Below, piece by piece: positions 1 through 11,720 of a stretch of 64,000 bases of DNA. Positions within the stretch are counted from its first letter, which is position 1. Each line of letters starts with the position of its first letter. The DNA is from Gnetum montanum (lineage: Eukaryota; Streptophyta; Gnetopsida; Gnetales; Gnetaceae). The position numbers were made by a program, and so were the translations under genes. Location of the stretch: positions 211,443 through 275,442 of the forward strand of contig MNCI01021035.1 in the NCBI GenBank assembly GCA_015680685.1, given 5' to 3'. The notes beneath the pieces were generated by a model, which was given only the letters and a program-made list of their open reading frames with translations, searched no databases and was not told the origin of the DNA.

Positions 1-1681
1 AGATTTATAAATAATTGGTTATTTATGATTATGGCAAGACATGTGCGTCGGCAGAGAGTTCGTCGCCATTTTCCTTGGCATTAGCTAAGATCATCACAGC
101 ATGATCTTGCTATAGATCTTCCCAGGGTCTAGGCTGCCAGAGGTGCAGAAGTTCTTGTTTTTAAAATTTACCAGGTTAACAACCATATCATCCATTAAAT
201 TCTATCAATCAAAGAATATGTACATAAAGAAAAGGCCTCACTGCGTGCAAGAAGGTAAGAAGAATTTATCAAATTTGAACTCTTTAAGTCCTTCCAATAA
301 GTAGGAAAAATTGTTAAAATTATGATCGAAGTCAGGTTGACATCTCAAATTGGCTAATAATTTTCATGTGCTAGCAAAAATGCTAATGCTTTTACATTTT
401 ATTAAAATGCATATTGCAAATGAAAAAGTAGTCACAATCGTAATAACTGAATGCATTTACTCCATGGTAACTGCTAAATTTCAAAGCACAACCATAGAAA
501 TGATAAAACCTACACAAAATATACAATGAGATAAAGAGAAAATGAACTTACAAATGCTCCTTTACATTGAAAAAGGGTGTAGCAAAAGAAGATTACTCAA
601 GATGGTAGTAGAAAATTACAATTTTAGAATTTCCTACCACTCTAGAAAGCATTGAAAATCGGAACAAAACCAAACTTTGGAATGTTTTTGCATTGGAAAT
701 GCAAATGTATAGGAAGACATGCTAAGTACTGATGATAGAAGAGCTTAGCTTGAAGTGAAACTATAAAAATTACACAAAATCATCAAAATGTAATGTTCAA
801 CACATTACAATTCACTATAAAAAATTAACAAAAACACACATAAAAAGACTGGCAGAAAGTTTGTTTCTAGAAAGAGATTCCAATAACCAAAGGCTATTGT
901 TGACACAGAAGCTTTAGAAGACCCTTCCCCTCAGGCTACAGCTTTAATTGTAGCCGTTACTGTCCTTCCTCAAATGTCTTTGGCTCTACCCCTCATCCTG
1001 CACTTGCCTGCAAAATTTTATGCTTAAAACATACATATAGACAAAGCTACTCAAGAAACATATTAGCCTAATTCATATATAAACTTTATCCAAAAGAAAG
1101 AAACCTAAATGAAGGGATCTTTTAGCTATTATAACAAAAATTGTATTATGATTGTTGATGATGTGTGCATGTCGTGGCCCTCAATATTAAGCAAGGATGC
1201 AGCAAAGGCCGATTGGACTACTGCCTTATTACTGCCTTGTTTGAAGAAGTGCATGCCGATGAGCTTGTTATTGCAACTGAAGTATGGGTCACCATCGTAG
1301 GTGCCTTTCCAGCGCTCTAGCAAAGCTTCAAAGCTGGTGTTATCAAAGCTGGTTCAGTTGGGCCAGGTGGCCTACAATAGTAGTTGCAGACAGAGACGGA
1401 GACAGAATGGAAATGAAATTCTCATTCCCATTCCCTTTCCCATTTTGCATTTGGTTGCGTTTGGCATTTTTATGTGTGCAACAGGAATATGAAAAGCTAT
1501 GGCTCTTTGGTTCACATTCTACGCAACGAGAATACGAAAAGCTGTGGCTCTTTGGTTCATGTTTTTTCCCATTTCATGGGATCTTATGTGGCGTGTGACG
1601 TAGAGGGCAAAAAATGCACTCCCCCCTCCCCACTATCCTGCCAGACGAGTTGGCCTCTTGGCCAAAATTAGAGCAATAATC
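1..1681. repeat. Copy A of a large tandem repeat (with captured subtilase fragment)
   Basis: This stretch aligns almost end to end with 1825-4057, starting from the shared ATTGGTTATTTATGATTATG near position 14 and near 1833. The copies differ by scattered substitutions and small indels, so the duplication is old. The largest difference is a block of about 553 bp present in copy B (2966-3518) and absent here after position ~1145. Both copies end in the same short region with a duplicated unit containing GAATACGAAAAGC (about 1485-1560 here). I see no transposase or polymerase. The window starts inside or at the edge of this copy, so its left border is unknown. Confidence 0.85.
1150..1323 (-). 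pseudogene. Subtilase fragment, copy A (truncated)
   Basis: The minus-strand reading frame shows a piece typical of plant subtilisin-like proteases (SBT family) between the catalytic Asp and His: ERWKGTYDGDPYFSCNNKL followed by IGMHFFKQG. It then reaches a decayed His-box, GHDMHTSST, where functional enzymes have GHGTHxxST. The frame runs into unrelated sequence right after the His-box because the following 553 bp, still present in copy B, are missing. No catalytic Ser region or signal peptide is present, so this cannot encode a protease. The family assignment is from recognised motifs. Confidence 0.65.
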
Positions 1682-1788
1682 CATAATTATAATTTGAGAT
1701 ATTATGGATTATAAGATTCATTCGAATGGTAAATATTTTATAATAAATAAAGCCAAGATATAATGAAATATTACTCATAATCCATAAT
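1676..1788. repeat. AT-rich 12-bp motif in direct and inverted copies
   Basis: The 12-mer ATAATCCATAAT occurs at 1676-1687 and 1777-1788, and its exact reverse complement at 1701-1712. The first pair forms a hairpin with a 13-base loop. It lies in the spacer between repeat copies A and B. It could be the remnant of a small AT-rich inverted-repeat element or simply local duplication; no target-site duplication could be assigned. Confidence 0.6.
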
Positions 1789-1824
1789 GTTAGAGATATT
1801 ATTTATTCATTCATAATGCTAACN

Positions 1825-4057
1825 TTATAAGTAATTGGTTATTTATGATTATGGCAAGATATGTGCGTCAGCGAAGAGCTCGTCGTCGTTTTCCTCAGCA
1901 TTGGCTAGGATCATCATAGCATGATCTTGCTAGAGATCTTTCCAAGGTCTAGGCTGCCAGAGGTGCAGAAGTTCTTATTTTTAAAATTTACCAGTTAACA
2001 ACCATATCATCCATTAGATTCCATCAATCAAAGAATATGTACATAAAAAAAAGGCCTCACTGCATGTGAGAAGGTAAGAAGAAATTATCAAATTTGAACT
2101 CTTTAAGTCCTTCCAATAAGCAGAAAAAATTATTAAAATTATGACTAAAGTCAAGCCAACATCTCAAATTGGCTAATAATTTTCATGTGCAGCAAAAATG
2201 CTAACGCTTTTGCATTTTATTAAAATGCATATTGCAAACAAAAAAGTAGTCACAATCGTAATAACTAAATGCATCTACTCCATGATAACTACTGAATTTC
2301 AAAGCACAACCATAGAAATGATAAAACCTACACAAAATATACAATGAGATAAAAAGAAAATGAAGTTACAAATGTTCTTTTACATTGAAAAAGGATGTAG
2401 CAAAAGAAAATTACTCAAGATAGTAGCAGAAAATTACAATTTCAGAATTCCTTGCCACTCCAGAAAGCATTGAAGAAAGAACAAAACCAACCTTTGAAAT
2501 GTTTTGTATTGGGAATGCAAATGTACAAGAAAGCATGCTAAGCATTGATGACAGAAGAGCTCAGCTTTAAGTGAAACTATGAAAATTGCACAAAATTATC
2601 AAAATGTAATGTTAAACACATTACAATTCACTATAAAAAATTAACAAAAACACACATAAAAAAACTGACAGAAAGTTTGTTTCTAAAAAGATATTCCAAT
2701 AACCAAAGGCTATTGTTGACATAGAAACTTTAGAAGACCCTTCCCTTCATGTTGCAGCTTCAACTGTAGCTGTTACTGTTCTTCCTCAAATGTCTTTGGC
2801 TCTACCCCTCATCCTGCACTTGCCTGCAAAATTTTATGCTTAAAACATACATACAGACAAAGCTACTCAAGAAACATATTAGCCTAATTCATATATAAAC
2901 TTTATCCAAAAGAAAGAAACCTAAATGAAGTGATCTTTTAGCTATTATAACAAAAATTGTATTATCATTCACACCTCCTCTACCTCCGGGGTCCAAGCTA
3001 CCACATGTGTAGAAGTTCGTGTTTCTATCACCATCGAGGTTGGTGTTTCCAGCATAGATGAGAGTGAGATTTGGATCTTCTGGTAGCAATTCCCCAAAGT
3101 AGAGTGAGGTTCTAACATACTCGCTACCATAGGCGAGCATCGTGATGGCCAAGAAGTCACAGTCGAGGGTGCTAGCAATGATGGTCATGATCCAGGGCAC
3201 GAGATTTGAGGCGATGTCAACACTATGTTTGGAGTTTCTGGTCGAGCAAGTGACAAAGACGTGGTAGTGGACTGCAGCGATGAAGGTGCTGATGACGATG
3301 TTGTTGGTGTAGTACTGCTATGGGTTTTCGTCAAGCGAGAGCAAAAGCATGTCAATGCCGTCGAATAGAGTGGCATCCATGGTCGCAAGGATGTCAAAGC
3401 TAAAGCAGCCATAGTCCCACCAGACCTTGTAGATGGCAATCCGTGCAAGCCAAGTCATGCTACAGGTAGTTCCATTGGCATAGCCAAGCACATTGGTGTC
3501 GACCACAGCATTGCCGGCGATTGTTGATGACACGTGCATGTTGTGGCCCTTGTTGTTGAGCGAGAATGTAGCAACGACCGAGTGACCTACTACCTTATTA
3601 CTGCCTTGGTTGAAGAAGCACATGTTGATGAGCTTGTTATTGTAGTTGAAGCATAGGCCACTATCGTAGGTGTTTTTCTAGCACTCCAGCGGAGCTCTAA
3701 AGCTGGTGTCATCGAAGCTGGTTCGGTTGGGCTAGGCGGCCTGCACCAACAATTGTAGACGGAGATAGAGACAGAATGGAAATGGAATTTTTATTTCCAT
3801 TCCCATTCCCATTTTGCATTTGGTTGCATTTGGCCTTTTTATGTGTGCAGCGAGAATACGAAAAGCTATGGCTCTTTGGTTCACATTCTGCGCAACGGGA
3901 ATACGAAAAGGTGTGGCTCTTCGATTGATATTTTTTTCCATTTTGTGGGATCTTACGTGGCACATGATGTGGAGGGCATTACTTGGAGGGTGACAAATGC
4001 ACTCCCTCCTCCCCCGCTATCCTGCAAGACGAGTTGGCCTCTCAGCCAAAATTACAT
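1825..4057. repeat. Copy B of the large tandem repeat (longer, with subtilase fragment)
   Basis: Second copy of the repeat at 1-1681, starting straight after an ambiguous base N at 1824. It keeps the 553 bp block missing from copy A and carries the longer subtilase fragment on the minus strand. Near the right end is a run of CCATTCCCATTCCCATTTTG, and then a tandem pair of ~50 bp units (about 3850-3935) that both copies share. So the ~50 bp doubling happened before the large duplication. No mobile-element protein is visible. Confidence 0.85.
2966..3700 (-). pseudogene. Subtilisin-like protease (SBT family) pseudogene fragment, copy B
   Basis: Read on the minus strand through several frames, this resembles the catalytic domain of a plant subtilase. 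In order: LIGMCFFNQ-like and KLI region; a mutated His-box GHNMHVSSTIAGN followed by VVDTNVLGYANGT; RIAIYKVWWDYGCFSFDILA; ATMDATLFDGIDMLLLSL; FVTCSTRNS, where intact enzymes have CSAGNSGP; then VPWIMTIIASTLDCDF, GSEYVRTSLYFGE and LTLIYAGNTNLDGD. It ends before the Ser box. Several frameshifts and altered catalytic surroundings make it a pseudogene. The coding match is uninterrupted by introns over the visible part, which suits either an intronless SBT gene or a processed or captured copy. Family identity is recognised; the route of capture is inference. Confidence 0.75.
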
Positions 4058-6541
4058 CCCTTTTTTAAAAAATTATTTTTGAGTGGTAACAATTTTATTG
4101 TAATTAAAAAAAATTTGTTAGTTCTATCATAAAGAAGCCATATATTTTGAAAAATTTATATTCACTTTTAAATTAGAGAAATTCAAAAGATATTGACTAT
4201 AACCCCTAGCCTTCCAAGCTAATGATGTGGGTTCAATTTTTATTATTTTCTTCTTATTTAATTCTCAAATGTCATGTTTCAATTGAAATAGGGAGAGACA
4301 AAAAAATAAAATAGTGAGGTGTTAGCCTAGTTGTAAGTTTTTGATTTGGAAGCTCTAAGTTATAAATATAGTTAAAAAGGTAAAAACAAAAAGAAAAAAC
4401 TTTAGGTTCTAACACTTATTATTGTTTTAAAAAAATTTTAGGTTCTAACACTTCTAATAAACAAACTAGGGTAAATATTTTTTAAAAAAAGTTTCTGATG
4501 GTTATGGATTTGCACAAAATTGTGTATACATTATCAAAGAAATTGACCTAAATCTTGGTGCCAAGATAGCATATATGATACTAATACTAAAGTAATTTCT
4601 TTGAGAATCTCTTGCTTACAAATTCTCTAGCGGATTTGATGTTTCTCCAATGAATCTAATTTTTTTCAATGAAGCTAATTTTTATCTTTGATTTTTCTTC
4701 GATGGATTTGATCTCTCTAGAATTTCCCTAAGGGCATTCTAATTTTTCAGTGGATCAAATTTCTCTTTGATTTTTCTCTAATAGATTTCATCCCTTTAGA
4801 ATTCCCCTATAGGGATTCTAAATTACCTCTATTTTCATCGACTGATACCAAATTTTCTGCTTTATGTATTGATGCAAAAATTTGTATTAATACTGAGAAT
4901 GCATATTTATAAGTTGTGAGTAAAAATTTGAGATGCATTCTTCTACTAATGTTGATGTAACTAAAACACTTGATTTTATTCTCTGTGATTACATATGTGG
5001 TGATGCATACAAGTTGTTGGTAGGTGATATTACATCATGATATGTGTTCATTCAAACTTTGGGTTACTTTCCTTGCAATTGAAGCTCCACTTCATAGTTA
5101 AATGATGTAATGCAAAAACCATGATATTCAAGTCATTCAAGCTAGGTATTATTCTCATTTTTTTAACTTGTTGAGCTAAGCAATGGTTCAATGGTACAAC
5201 GTGTTGATCATTTGTAAATGGACTCTAGATTTTAATGTCAAATATGAAGAATATTCTAAAATTCTATATTTTATCGAGTTATTTAATCTTCCACTAATTT
5301 TTTCAATTATTTAGTTCTCATAGATGTTTTTTTTTCTTTGTTAAAGTCAATTTTCTTAACTGTCAAAAGGAATTAATATTCCAACTTTTGTCATCATGAA
5401 TGACATTTGTTTAATACTTGTCCTCTTTTGCTCAAGAAAAAAAGATGTTGAGGAAAAGAAAACATATGTTGAAGTTGATGATAGGAAAAAATAATCTAAA
5501 GTTGAGGATATGGAAAATCAAGTTACAATCAATGATAAGGATCATCAAATGACAATGAAGAAACCTGAGAAGATTGAACGAATATCTTTACTAGAGAAAG
5601 TGTTAATCAATTGTTGAAATCAAAGGAATGGTGACTTGGACACATTTGATTGGATTTTTCCGAGTTTTATTGGATAATCAAAAAACTATTTTAGCCTCTA
5701 TTTCAAATCATGTAAGTCAAAATAGTATATGTATAAGGATTATTTTGTTTGTTTGACAAAAGTATTATTAACTCAAAGATTAAACCTTATATTAAGAATT
5801 ATAACTCTAATGGCAAAGAATCTCAACATAATGGTAATTGTGATAAACAATTTGTTGGACAATTTATGCTGCTATTTATTATTGGATCTTCCTCTTCTAC
5901 AAAAGTTGCTATTTTACCAAAGCTTTATATTACCACCTTAAATTCTTTAACATTTTAAGTTCAAGCATGAATGTTGAAAGTGATACAAATGTTGTTAAGG
6001 CTGGGATCATTCTCCCTATTAACGATCAATTTTCCTCTCTTAATTTTTCATAGCATTATTTCAATTCTAAGTTTATACACTTGAATAGACATCCCTAAAA
6101 TTAGAAAGTAAAAAAAACTTTCCATGTTATTTTCTTGTTTACTACTATTAAACATACAATGTACTCTAAAAATTTGTGCTTATTATTTATTTTATTTAGT
6201 TATCAACCATCTAGGTGGTTTAGTTGGTTATCATGTTAATTACATATATTCAAGGTTCTTGGTTCAAGTTCAGGCTCATATTTTTACCTATCTCACTTAA
6301 CTTGTCTACCTTTTTACCAAATTTCACTTCTATTAACTTAGCATGTTTGGCTTCCTAAATTTAGATGTTGAATCCTAATGTTCTTGCAAGGTAGCAAAAA
6401 ATTAATTAAGAGCAAATTTCGGATTCAACATCTAAAATTAATTAATCCTAATGTCTACCTTTTTACCAAATTTCACTTCTATTAGCTAAGAGCAAAAATT
6501 TAAGTTTTTTTTTTTTAAAAAAAAAAAGGTAGCAGATGTAT
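4058..6541. other. AT-rich stretch without recognisable gene
   Basis: No reading frame here looks like a known protein. There is an imperfect tandem doubling around 4680-4830, where TTTGATTTTTCT is followed by a diverged GATTTGATCTCTC / GATTTCATCCCTT copy, and a small doubling of TTAGGTTCTAACACTT near 4402-4455. A lysine- and glutamate-rich plus-strand stretch around 5430-5640 may be an old gag-like remnant but is too decayed to name. A T-run followed by an A-run lies at about 6508-6530. Confidence 0.5.
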
Positions 6542-6893
6542 GAGAGAGGTAGCAAGGTTGATGGTGGCTTGCTACCTCCCTCACAATTCGAGGGTCATGG
6601 GATCACAAGGAGTCCTTTGCTCTTTGTCTTTAGAATCATATTAGCATGACAATTCCATGCACTAGTAAGAAGGGGCTATGGCCTTTCTTACTTACCCATT
6701 CAATAGGACCTTGCCTAAGAGGGTTGCGTAGTTCAACTCCACATTAGGGTTTAAGCCCAATGTGCTATGGGATGTGCAAAATGTTACATGTGCTCGTAAG
6801 GGTGCAAGACCAACTCCCAGCATGCAATGATGAATCTAGAGGGTTCAATTAGTAGTTCTCGTTGTGTCCACCTGAGTGGAACAAGGGAGCTTG
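6542..6893 (+). repeat. Direct repeat unit 1 (~350 bp)
   Basis: Begins GAGAGAGGTAGCAAGGTTGA and matches 7324-7678 along its whole length with many substitutions. Shared landmarks include GGAGTCCT, CACTAGTAA, GACCTTGCCTA, AGGAGGGTT or AGAGGGTT, and TGATGAATCTA near the end. It is GC-richer than its surroundings. No coding function is recognised; it may be an LTR or other repeat fragment duplicated with ~430 bp of spacer. Confidence 0.75.
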
Positions 6894-7323
6894 AGACCCC
6901 TAGACCTTTGGGGAAAAAACAATTTAAGGGATGCCTTGAACTCATTATTCCGAAGAGGTTAGTGTGTCTTGTTGTGTCACTACGACAATCATTTAGGGAC
7001 CCCTCTATGAGTATCGCATCTTAGGCATGGTATAAAAAGATGGACATACCAAGTTCTGAATGGTACCATTCCTAGGTTGGATGTTGGCTGCTACAAGGAA
7101 TTCAGATCTTAAGGAGATAGTTGAGTTCAACAATAAGCTTTAAGGTCACTAATACTAGTAGTTGGACCTTCTAGAACCTAAGGTTCTTTGAATCTAATTC
7201 TAAGTAGCATAAGTAACTTCCCCAAGATTGATGAAATCCTCATTTGATTATGGTATAACAACTTCATAGGTTACCTAGGTTATGCTCCAAGGTCATCGCT
7301 CATCTTAAGCAAGGAAGGATTGT

Positions 7324-7678
7324 GAGAGAGGTAGCAAGGTTGATGATGGCCTACTACCTTCCCAATGGTTCTGAGGCCATGGAGATGCAAGGAGTCCTCT
7401 ACTCCTTATGTCTTTGGAACCATATTGGCATGGCAATTCCATACACTAGTAAAATGGGGTTATGGCATTCCTCGGTAACCCACTCGATAAGACCTTGCCT
7501 AGGAGGGTTGTGTAGTTCAACTCAACTCTATGTTAAGGTTTAAACTAGGTGTGTTGTGGAATGTGCTATGGGACATTGCATGCGCTTGTAAAGGTACAAC
7601 ACCAACTACCAACACAGTGATGAATCTAAAAGGTTTAGTTGGTAATCCCCATGGTGTACAGTGAGTGGAGCAAGGGAG
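7324..7678 (+). repeat. Direct repeat unit 2 (~350 bp)
   Basis: Diverged partner of 6542-6893 in the same orientation. Both units start with the same 20-base block and end near AACAAGGGAG / AGCAAGGGAG. The small open frames inside do not agree between the two copies, which argues against a coding role. Confidence 0.75.
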
Positions 7679-9384
7679 TGTTGTTTAGCTTATATTGTTA
7701 AGATTACACATTTGAGTTTATGAACACTATTCAAGTCATGTGTTGACATTAACATATTATTTGTTGGCATCTGTTTCAAGTTTGAAGTGAGTCATATTCC
7801 TCTTGAGTTCCATCCCACATTTGAACTTTTTTCAAGAACTCATGGGGTACCAAACAAAATGCTGGGGACAATGTTGTTACAAGATGACTCCACACTAAAC
7901 AAGTTTTTGAATTCAAAAGATGAAATCCACAAATTTAATAATTGTGGATTCAAACAACCAAACACATTATAACAATACATAACCTACAATCCTAAAAGTT
8001 ACATGATTCAAATACAACACATTTGCACACTGAAACCTATTAAAAGTTTAGTCGTAGTCGCTTTACTTTGCTTTGCTCAGTAAGAGTTTCTACTTCTTGC
8101 TATATAAAACCATAATAGTTTGAAATCCTCTTTGAATTAATCATTGATAAGTATCATCACTAACTTGAATAATGATAATTCTTACCAAATATTATTAAAA
8201 ATTAACAATATTAGGCCCTCCGTTGCGACACTTTTTCCAGCATGATTATAATAAAATTTCTATTATCAATCCCCGACCGCTAATATGATGTAATATGAAA
8301 GCATGGTGTTTCAAAATCTTCAACAGGATACCGAATAAAGGCAACATATTATAACCAATGTTTATTCTAGTTTGCGAATTAGAAACAAAAATGAAAGAAA
8401 AATCGGTAGTCGATTTGAACAGGAAAATCATCATTTAAATGACCTCATTAATGATCTGCAATATGCTATAGGTCATTTAAGGCCGAATCTTAACACTAAA
8501 CAACTTCCTCTCTCAAACGAACTGTTCACGGAGATATGAGTATTCTCAAAGCAGTGTGTCTTCTCTTAACAGGGAACTCTCATACAAAGAAATTGCCTGG
8601 CATGGATAAATAATGCATAAATAAATAGAAACACAGGCAATGTTAACATTACTTAAAAAGATCAGGTCAGAATGTGAGTTACAAAATTCATAAATTTGGT
8701 ACAGCTATCTGAGAACGTGTAAGTAACAGGAGCTAATAATAACACTTTAAAAATTGCCTGCCCTATTTCTTTCATCTTCATATTACTGACATTCAGGTAG
8801 GATAACTTTAAAAAACTGGATTACATTTGTCCATTATCAGTAGCATCCATATAACTAAAATTGGCATTTAATGACCAACTGTTCATTCATGATCCGTCTT
8901 CAATAGAACTTGATTTAAAGGTTGACCTGCCACAAAATTTTTAAGATGCGGATTTGTAATCAAATATTCAAACATAAAAAATGCAAATAATATTATTAGT
9001 TAAACTGCACAATAACTAGGAAAGAGGGCTTAAACGGAATGACAATAAACTACTTAATACATAAACAATTTATATATGATGTCATTTCTAGGGAAAACAA
9101 CACGATGAGCGAAGAAAAATTTTAGAAATTGTAGAAAATGGTTTAGAAAAATGATTAACTCCACCAATGCTAGTCTCGAGCACAGATATGCAAGGAAGAG
9201 GGTTAGTGTCAGCTGTAAAACCTTGCCAAATCTCATGGATGAGTTCTTTTTTAGATTTTGTAGATGCTAGAGCACAATCAAAGATGATTTAAAGAAATTG
9301 CAAATAAATAGAGATTTAGCTCTTCATAGAGGCAAATGGTGAAAAAGACTCATGTAGCCAACCTTATTTTGTTGGAACAAGGTT
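7679..9384. other. Non-coding AT-rich stretch
   Basis: No gene, RNA or clear transposon domain could be recognised. Short open frames occur on both strands but have no familiar motif and no consistent codon pattern. Confidence 0.5.
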
Positions 9385-9549
9385 AATATGATGATGATGA
9401 TAAAAGGATCATCACCCAAAGCCACAGTGCTCATCCCACTAAGCAGGATCCTAGGAGGGTTGGTAATGAGGGAAAGCCTAACCTCGTCCAGTGGCTGTGC
9501 CTACGGTGCAACCCAGGTCTTTGACTAATATGATGATGATGATGATGGT
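9385..9549. repeat. Short GC-richer segment between ATG microsatellites (possible SINE)
   Basis: A compact ~125 bp segment is bracketed by TTAATATGATGATGATGAT on the left and TAATATGATGATGATGATGA on the right. The bracketing sequences could be a target-site duplication enlarged by microsatellite growth, or a SINE tail plus target copy. On the minus strand the segment contains ACCTGGGTTGCACC, which loosely resembles a tRNA-type B box. This is a suggestion only; a tRNA-derived head was not convincingly found. Confidence 0.35.
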
Positions 9550-10408
9550 TTAGAAAAATGACTAATTAACATTCAGCTTGCTAAAAAGGAATTTAATATT
9601 AAATTTAATGATCAACACTTTGCAGTTTCAAGATTTTTTAAGTCCTTAATTGGACCACACCAGTGCAAACATCCACTGAATATCTATACTAAACAATGCA
9701 GTCAAAGCACCTACACATACATACCCCCAACATAACATCTTAATTCTATGGGTTATATGCGCCCAAGTGTCTTGTTGCCCTAAGCATATCCATCTGTGTT
9801 CCTTACCCCACCGACATTTGCACACCCCTTGACCCATCATTGCCTAGGCCAGCAACCTAATCGTTTGTCCAAAAGTGCCACAAATCCTATCTCTAGAACT
9901 TTTGCCATCCGTCTTCTTCCAAACAAATTTAATTTTCATTCTTATTGAGATCTGATCTTTCTCCTTTGTAAGGAAGGCTATTGTTAACTTATAGTTCTGT
10001 GATTATTCCATCTTTGAGCTGTCAAAGAAGTTTGTAAAAGCACCTATAAGTTAAAATAACATATATATTCTAGATTTTACCGATAGATTGGGATGAGAGT
10101 TGTCTCCATGAGGTGAACAAAAAGAGTGTAGTGTAAGACATAGAGTTGAAGGGGGGAACCATGTTGAGCTTTGATTGCAATAGTTTGTTTGTAAGCTATC
10201 AAAAATAGCTTGTGTCCTTGATTGGTTGGTTAATATGCAATAGAACACATTGCATTTATTTCTAAAAACATATGTATGGCCCCCTATAATTGACCTCTAA
10301 AAATTCACTATTTTTTTTCTTCCCAGCTTTAAGAACAAGGGCTAAACTCACACTACAACTAATAAGTACTCAACTCATCATAATGGTGAGTAGCTTATAG
10401 GGCCTACA

Positions 10409-11720
10409 TTGCCTTCTATCTTCATCCATATTTTTGAGAGAAATAAGAGATTTATTAAACAAAGAGTAATGTACAACAACATTAGCACATGCCAGACACT
10501 AGGAAAGAAGTGTAAAAGCCCCTTGTCAGCTCACGCAACCCTAGCTCACAACCGGAAAACAGAGCCCCACCAAATGGTAGTACAAAGGCCCAAACAGGCG
10601 TTGCCGAAACAGCCCCAATACCTACCCCAAAACCCCAAACCACTCGGCCTGAATACTAAAATTAACCTTTCGCCTCTTGCGTCAGACTAGCAGCCATGGA
10701 ACCCTCCTTGATGCCTGACATCTCCACCGCCGATGCCCCCAAGGCTGCTTCCCTCTCAGTCTAGATTTGTTCCAACGTATTGCGTGTGGCTGTCCTGGCC
10801 ATAATCAGCCATGCCTCCCTTCCGACTCTCGGGAGCCTTTGAAATCCACAACTCTCTTGTCTTTGCTTGTGTTGTTAGACCATCTAAGCATACTCGGCCA
10901 TGTGACACTCAAGCAAGTCTTCCATGAGTTGCAAATCCTTGATCCTTTGCGCATCCGCCTCCCTCTAAATTGACACCTACATCGCTTCCCAGTGGGACTA
11001 CCAAACTGCCCTTTCTTCTGATCTTGCATGCTCTACCACTGAATGACACGCCGCATCAAGTTCATCCTATGCCTAATCAGCAAGCTAGTAGGTTCCACCT
11101 CCCCTATGTTGGCACCAGATGTCTACCCCACCTCAATTATTTCCCCTAGCCCCTCAAGCCTCCAAGTCCCCTATTCCTGTCCTTGAGATCTCGTGGTAAA
11201 CCAGGATTGGCACTGTCCTCACCTATGCTGGAATTTCTATGTGCCCTGCCCTCTAGAGAGCCAAGATAACCTCAAAATGTCTTTCGGGCCTTTTCTGCCT
11301 CAAGGAATTAAGGAGAAAGCGAGGGATGTTGACCTTAATGTTGTGACGGATGCATCAAAGGAAGGTGAAGTGAACCCCCACTAGTCGATGCAGCGACCCA
11401 AACTGGACAAAAAAACAGTCCACAAGATCAGTAGCAACATGCCAAACCCTTGGCAATTTGTCTTTGCATATGTGGCCACTTGTGGACCGTGGGATAGCAC
11501 CCTAGAAAAACTCTGTCGCGAATGTTTCAAAGTGCATTGCCAAGGGGATAACCTCCCCTTCCATAGGCACCCCTAAAACTGCTTGCAAAGCCACCAAAAA
11601 TGAGCACTATCTTTCTGTCCCTAAACCTAGTTTCCTCGCTCTCCCAGTTCATCCATATTAACAAGTAGTTAATGAGAAAGTATTTTTCTACTCTTTGTAA
11701 TTCTAATGATTGATGCATCA
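10409..11720. other. GC-richer region with broken coding-like sequence, origin unknown
   Basis: This stretch is visibly richer in G and C than its flanks and holds several overlapping short open frames on both strands. On the minus strand there are protein-like pieces such as SRVLSHGPQVATYAKTN (about 11430-11530) and LFGPLYYHLVGLCFPVVSW (about 10540-10610). I could not assign them to a family. The base composition and interrupted frames fit an old insertion, for example a LINE 5' region or a gene fragment. No function is claimed. Confidence 0.4.

Noticed and set aside
10805-11029. Short open frames in the GC-richer region as genes
   Set aside because: Frames overlap on both strands, lack recognisable motifs and are only open because the region has fewer stop codons.
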